From an uncultured Collinsella sp. (lineage in GTDB: Bacteria; Actinomycetota; Coriobacteriia; Coriobacteriales; Coriobacteriaceae): a stretch of DNA of 16,890 bases. The stretch is taken from contig CABSNF010000048.1 in assembly GCA_902478995.1 (NCBI GenBank), positions 1 to 16,890 on the forward strand, given 5' to 3'. Shown piece by piece: positions 15,503 to 16,890 of the stretch; the stretch's first letter is position 1, and every line of letters starts with the position of its first letter. Position numbers and translations under genes: made by a program. A model generated the notes under the pieces. It was given only the letters and a program-made list of their open reading frames with translations. It did no database searches and was not told the origin of the DNA.

Positions 15503-16855
15503 ATGGCTCAAGATAAGTTCGACGTGGGCGGCATGACGTGCGCCGCCTGCCAGGCGCATGTGGACCGCGCCGTGAGCAAGCTCGACGGCGTCCAAAGCGT
15601 CGCGGTCAACCTGCTTGCCGGCTCCATGCTGGTCGACTACGACCCCGCGCAGGTCACCCCCGATGACATCTGCACCGCCGTCGATCGCGCGGGCTACTCG
15701 GCCTCACCCGTCGACGCGGCCACCGGTGCCGCCGGCTCAAACGGCAGTGTGCAAGCCAGGTCCGGCGCCGCCCATATGGAATCACCCACCAAAAAGTTGG
15801 AGGCCGCCGCCTCCGCCATGCGCACCCGCCTCATCATCTCGATCGTATTCCTCATCCCACTGTTCTACATAGGCATGGGGCACATGCTCGGCTGGCCGCT
15901 GCCCGGTATTTTCACCGACCATACCCACAGCATGACACTCGCACTCACCGAGCTCGTCCTGCTCGTCCCCATCGTCTACGTCAACGACGCGTACTTTATC
16001 AACGGGTTTAAATCGCTCGCGCACGGCGCGCCCACCATGGACGCCCTTATTGCCGTGGGCGCCACCGCCTCCATCGCCTGGTCGCTCTACGCCATGTTCA
16101 TCATGGCCGACCAGCTAGCCGCAAGTCAGGTGCACGAGGCCATGATGACGAGCATGGACAACCTGTATTTTGAGAGCGCTGGCACCATCCTGTCGCTCGT
16201 CACCGTGGGCAAATACCTCGAGACGCGCAGCAAGTCCAAGACCGGCGACGCTATCGAGGCGCTCATCGACTTAGCACCCAAGACCGCGACCGTCGTGGCA
16301 GAGGACGGCAGCGAGGCCACCGTCGACGTCGATGCCATTCTGCCCGGCCAGGTGCTGCGTGTGCGCCCCGGCGAGTCCATCCCCGTTGACGGCGTGGTGC
16401 TCGAGGGCAGCTCGGCCGTGGACGAAAGCGCGCTCACCGGCGAATCCATTCCCGTGGAGAAGACCGCCGGCGACACCGTCAACGCCGCCACTGTCAACCG
16501 CACCGGCTCGTTTACCTTCCGTGCCACACGCGTGGGCGCCGACACGTCGCTCGCCAAGATTATCCAGCTCGTCGAGGACGCCAACGCCACCAAGGCGCCC
16601 ATCGCCCGCATGGCCGACAAGGTCGCCGGCGTGTTCGTGCCCGTGGTGTTCATGATCTCGGCCGTGACCTTCGTGGTGTGGACGGCACTGACCGGAAGCG
16701 TGAACGAAGCGCTCACCTCCGCCGTCGCCGTGCTGGTGATCAGCTGCCCGTGCGCGCTGGGCCTGGCCACGCCCGTCGCCATTATGGTCGGCACCGGCAA
16801 GGGCGCCGAAATGGGCATTCTGTTTAAGAGCGCCGAGGCGCTGGAGAACCTACGC
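15503..16855 (+). CDS. copA: Copper-exporting P1B-type ATPase, N-terminal part (truncated by the contig end)
   Basis: ATP-driven Cu(I) exporter of the inner membrane. The 451 codons present hold an N-terminal heavy-metal-binding domain with GMTCAAC (10-16), a flexible linker (about 70-95), membrane segments from about 108, the actuator-domain TGES (312-315) and the Cu-binding membrane motif SCPCALGLATP (414-424). The sequence stops at SAEALENLR, a few residues before the expected phosphorylation motif DKTGT, because genomic sequence ends at about 16855. The open frame continues into adapter as LSLIHI, which is not protein sequence. The ATG follows AGAAAGGAG, and the CsoR-like promoter directly upstream supports copper rather than another metal. 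Confidence 0.95.
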
Positions 16856-16890
16856 CTGTCTCTTATACACATCTGACGCTGCCGACGAAG
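16856..16890. other. Nextera transposase adapter (non-genomic)
   Basis: The sequence starts with the 19-base mosaic end CTGTCTCTTATACACATCT and continues with GACGCTGCCGACGA, the reverse complement of the Nextera read 1 adapter, plus two extra bases. It marks the physical end of the contig and an untrimmed library artefact. Confidence 0.97.

Overview
The window looks like one end of a draft contig from a high-GC Gram-positive gut anaerobe. The best match is Coriobacteriia, probably Collinsella or a close relative. This is inferred from gene content (glutamate-synthase-linked [FeFe] hydrogenase, PTS plus GH4 sugar use, flavodoxin-ferredoxin protein, Arg/Gly-tailed DEAD-box helicase), codon use and the dispersed repeats; no database search was possible. 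The last 35 bases are not genomic: they match the Nextera transposase adapter.

Layout. (1) 1-2757, minus strand: a two-gene hydrogenase operon. A fused NuoF-like/GltD-like flavoprotein is translationally coupled to the N-terminal 310 codons of an [FeFe] hydrogenase that runs off the left edge. (2) 3014-7666, minus strand: an alpha-glucoside (maltose-type) PTS operon in the order EIIA, BglG/LicT-type antiterminator, EIICB, GH4 6-phospho-alpha-glucosidase. It has its own promoter and a leader in which an antiterminator hairpin and a terminator share bases. (3) 7718-7831: a cluster of GGGAC repeats ending in a nested hairpin. Next comes an EFR1-type flavodoxin-ferredoxin gene (7845-8606, minus), then about 550 bp without a credible gene but with several repeat structures. 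(4) 9156-11449, minus: a DEAD-box RNA helicase with a long Arg/Gly-rich tail and a strong terminator. (5) 11721-15350: a plus-strand module of an FHA-domain protein followed by a Ser/Thr kinase with one membrane segment and a C-terminal DUF6273-like domain. The kinase frame is broken by one in-frame TGA. A perfect 19-bp inverted repeat lies between the two genes, and copies of a 57-bp palindromic element lie on both sides of the module. (6) 15425-16855, plus: a promoter with a CsoR-like operator and a copper P-type ATPase truncated by the contig end.

How the genes work together. The PTS operon is self-contained: EIIA and EIICB import and phosphorylate the sugar, GH4 splits the 6-phospho-alpha-glucoside, and the antiterminator links expression to PTS phosphorylation. 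The hydrogenase pair probably couples reduced ferredoxin and NAD(P)H to H2 during fermentation. The FHA/kinase pair looks like a phospho-signalling system (writer plus reader) with a domain outside the membrane, and is the least characterised part of the window.
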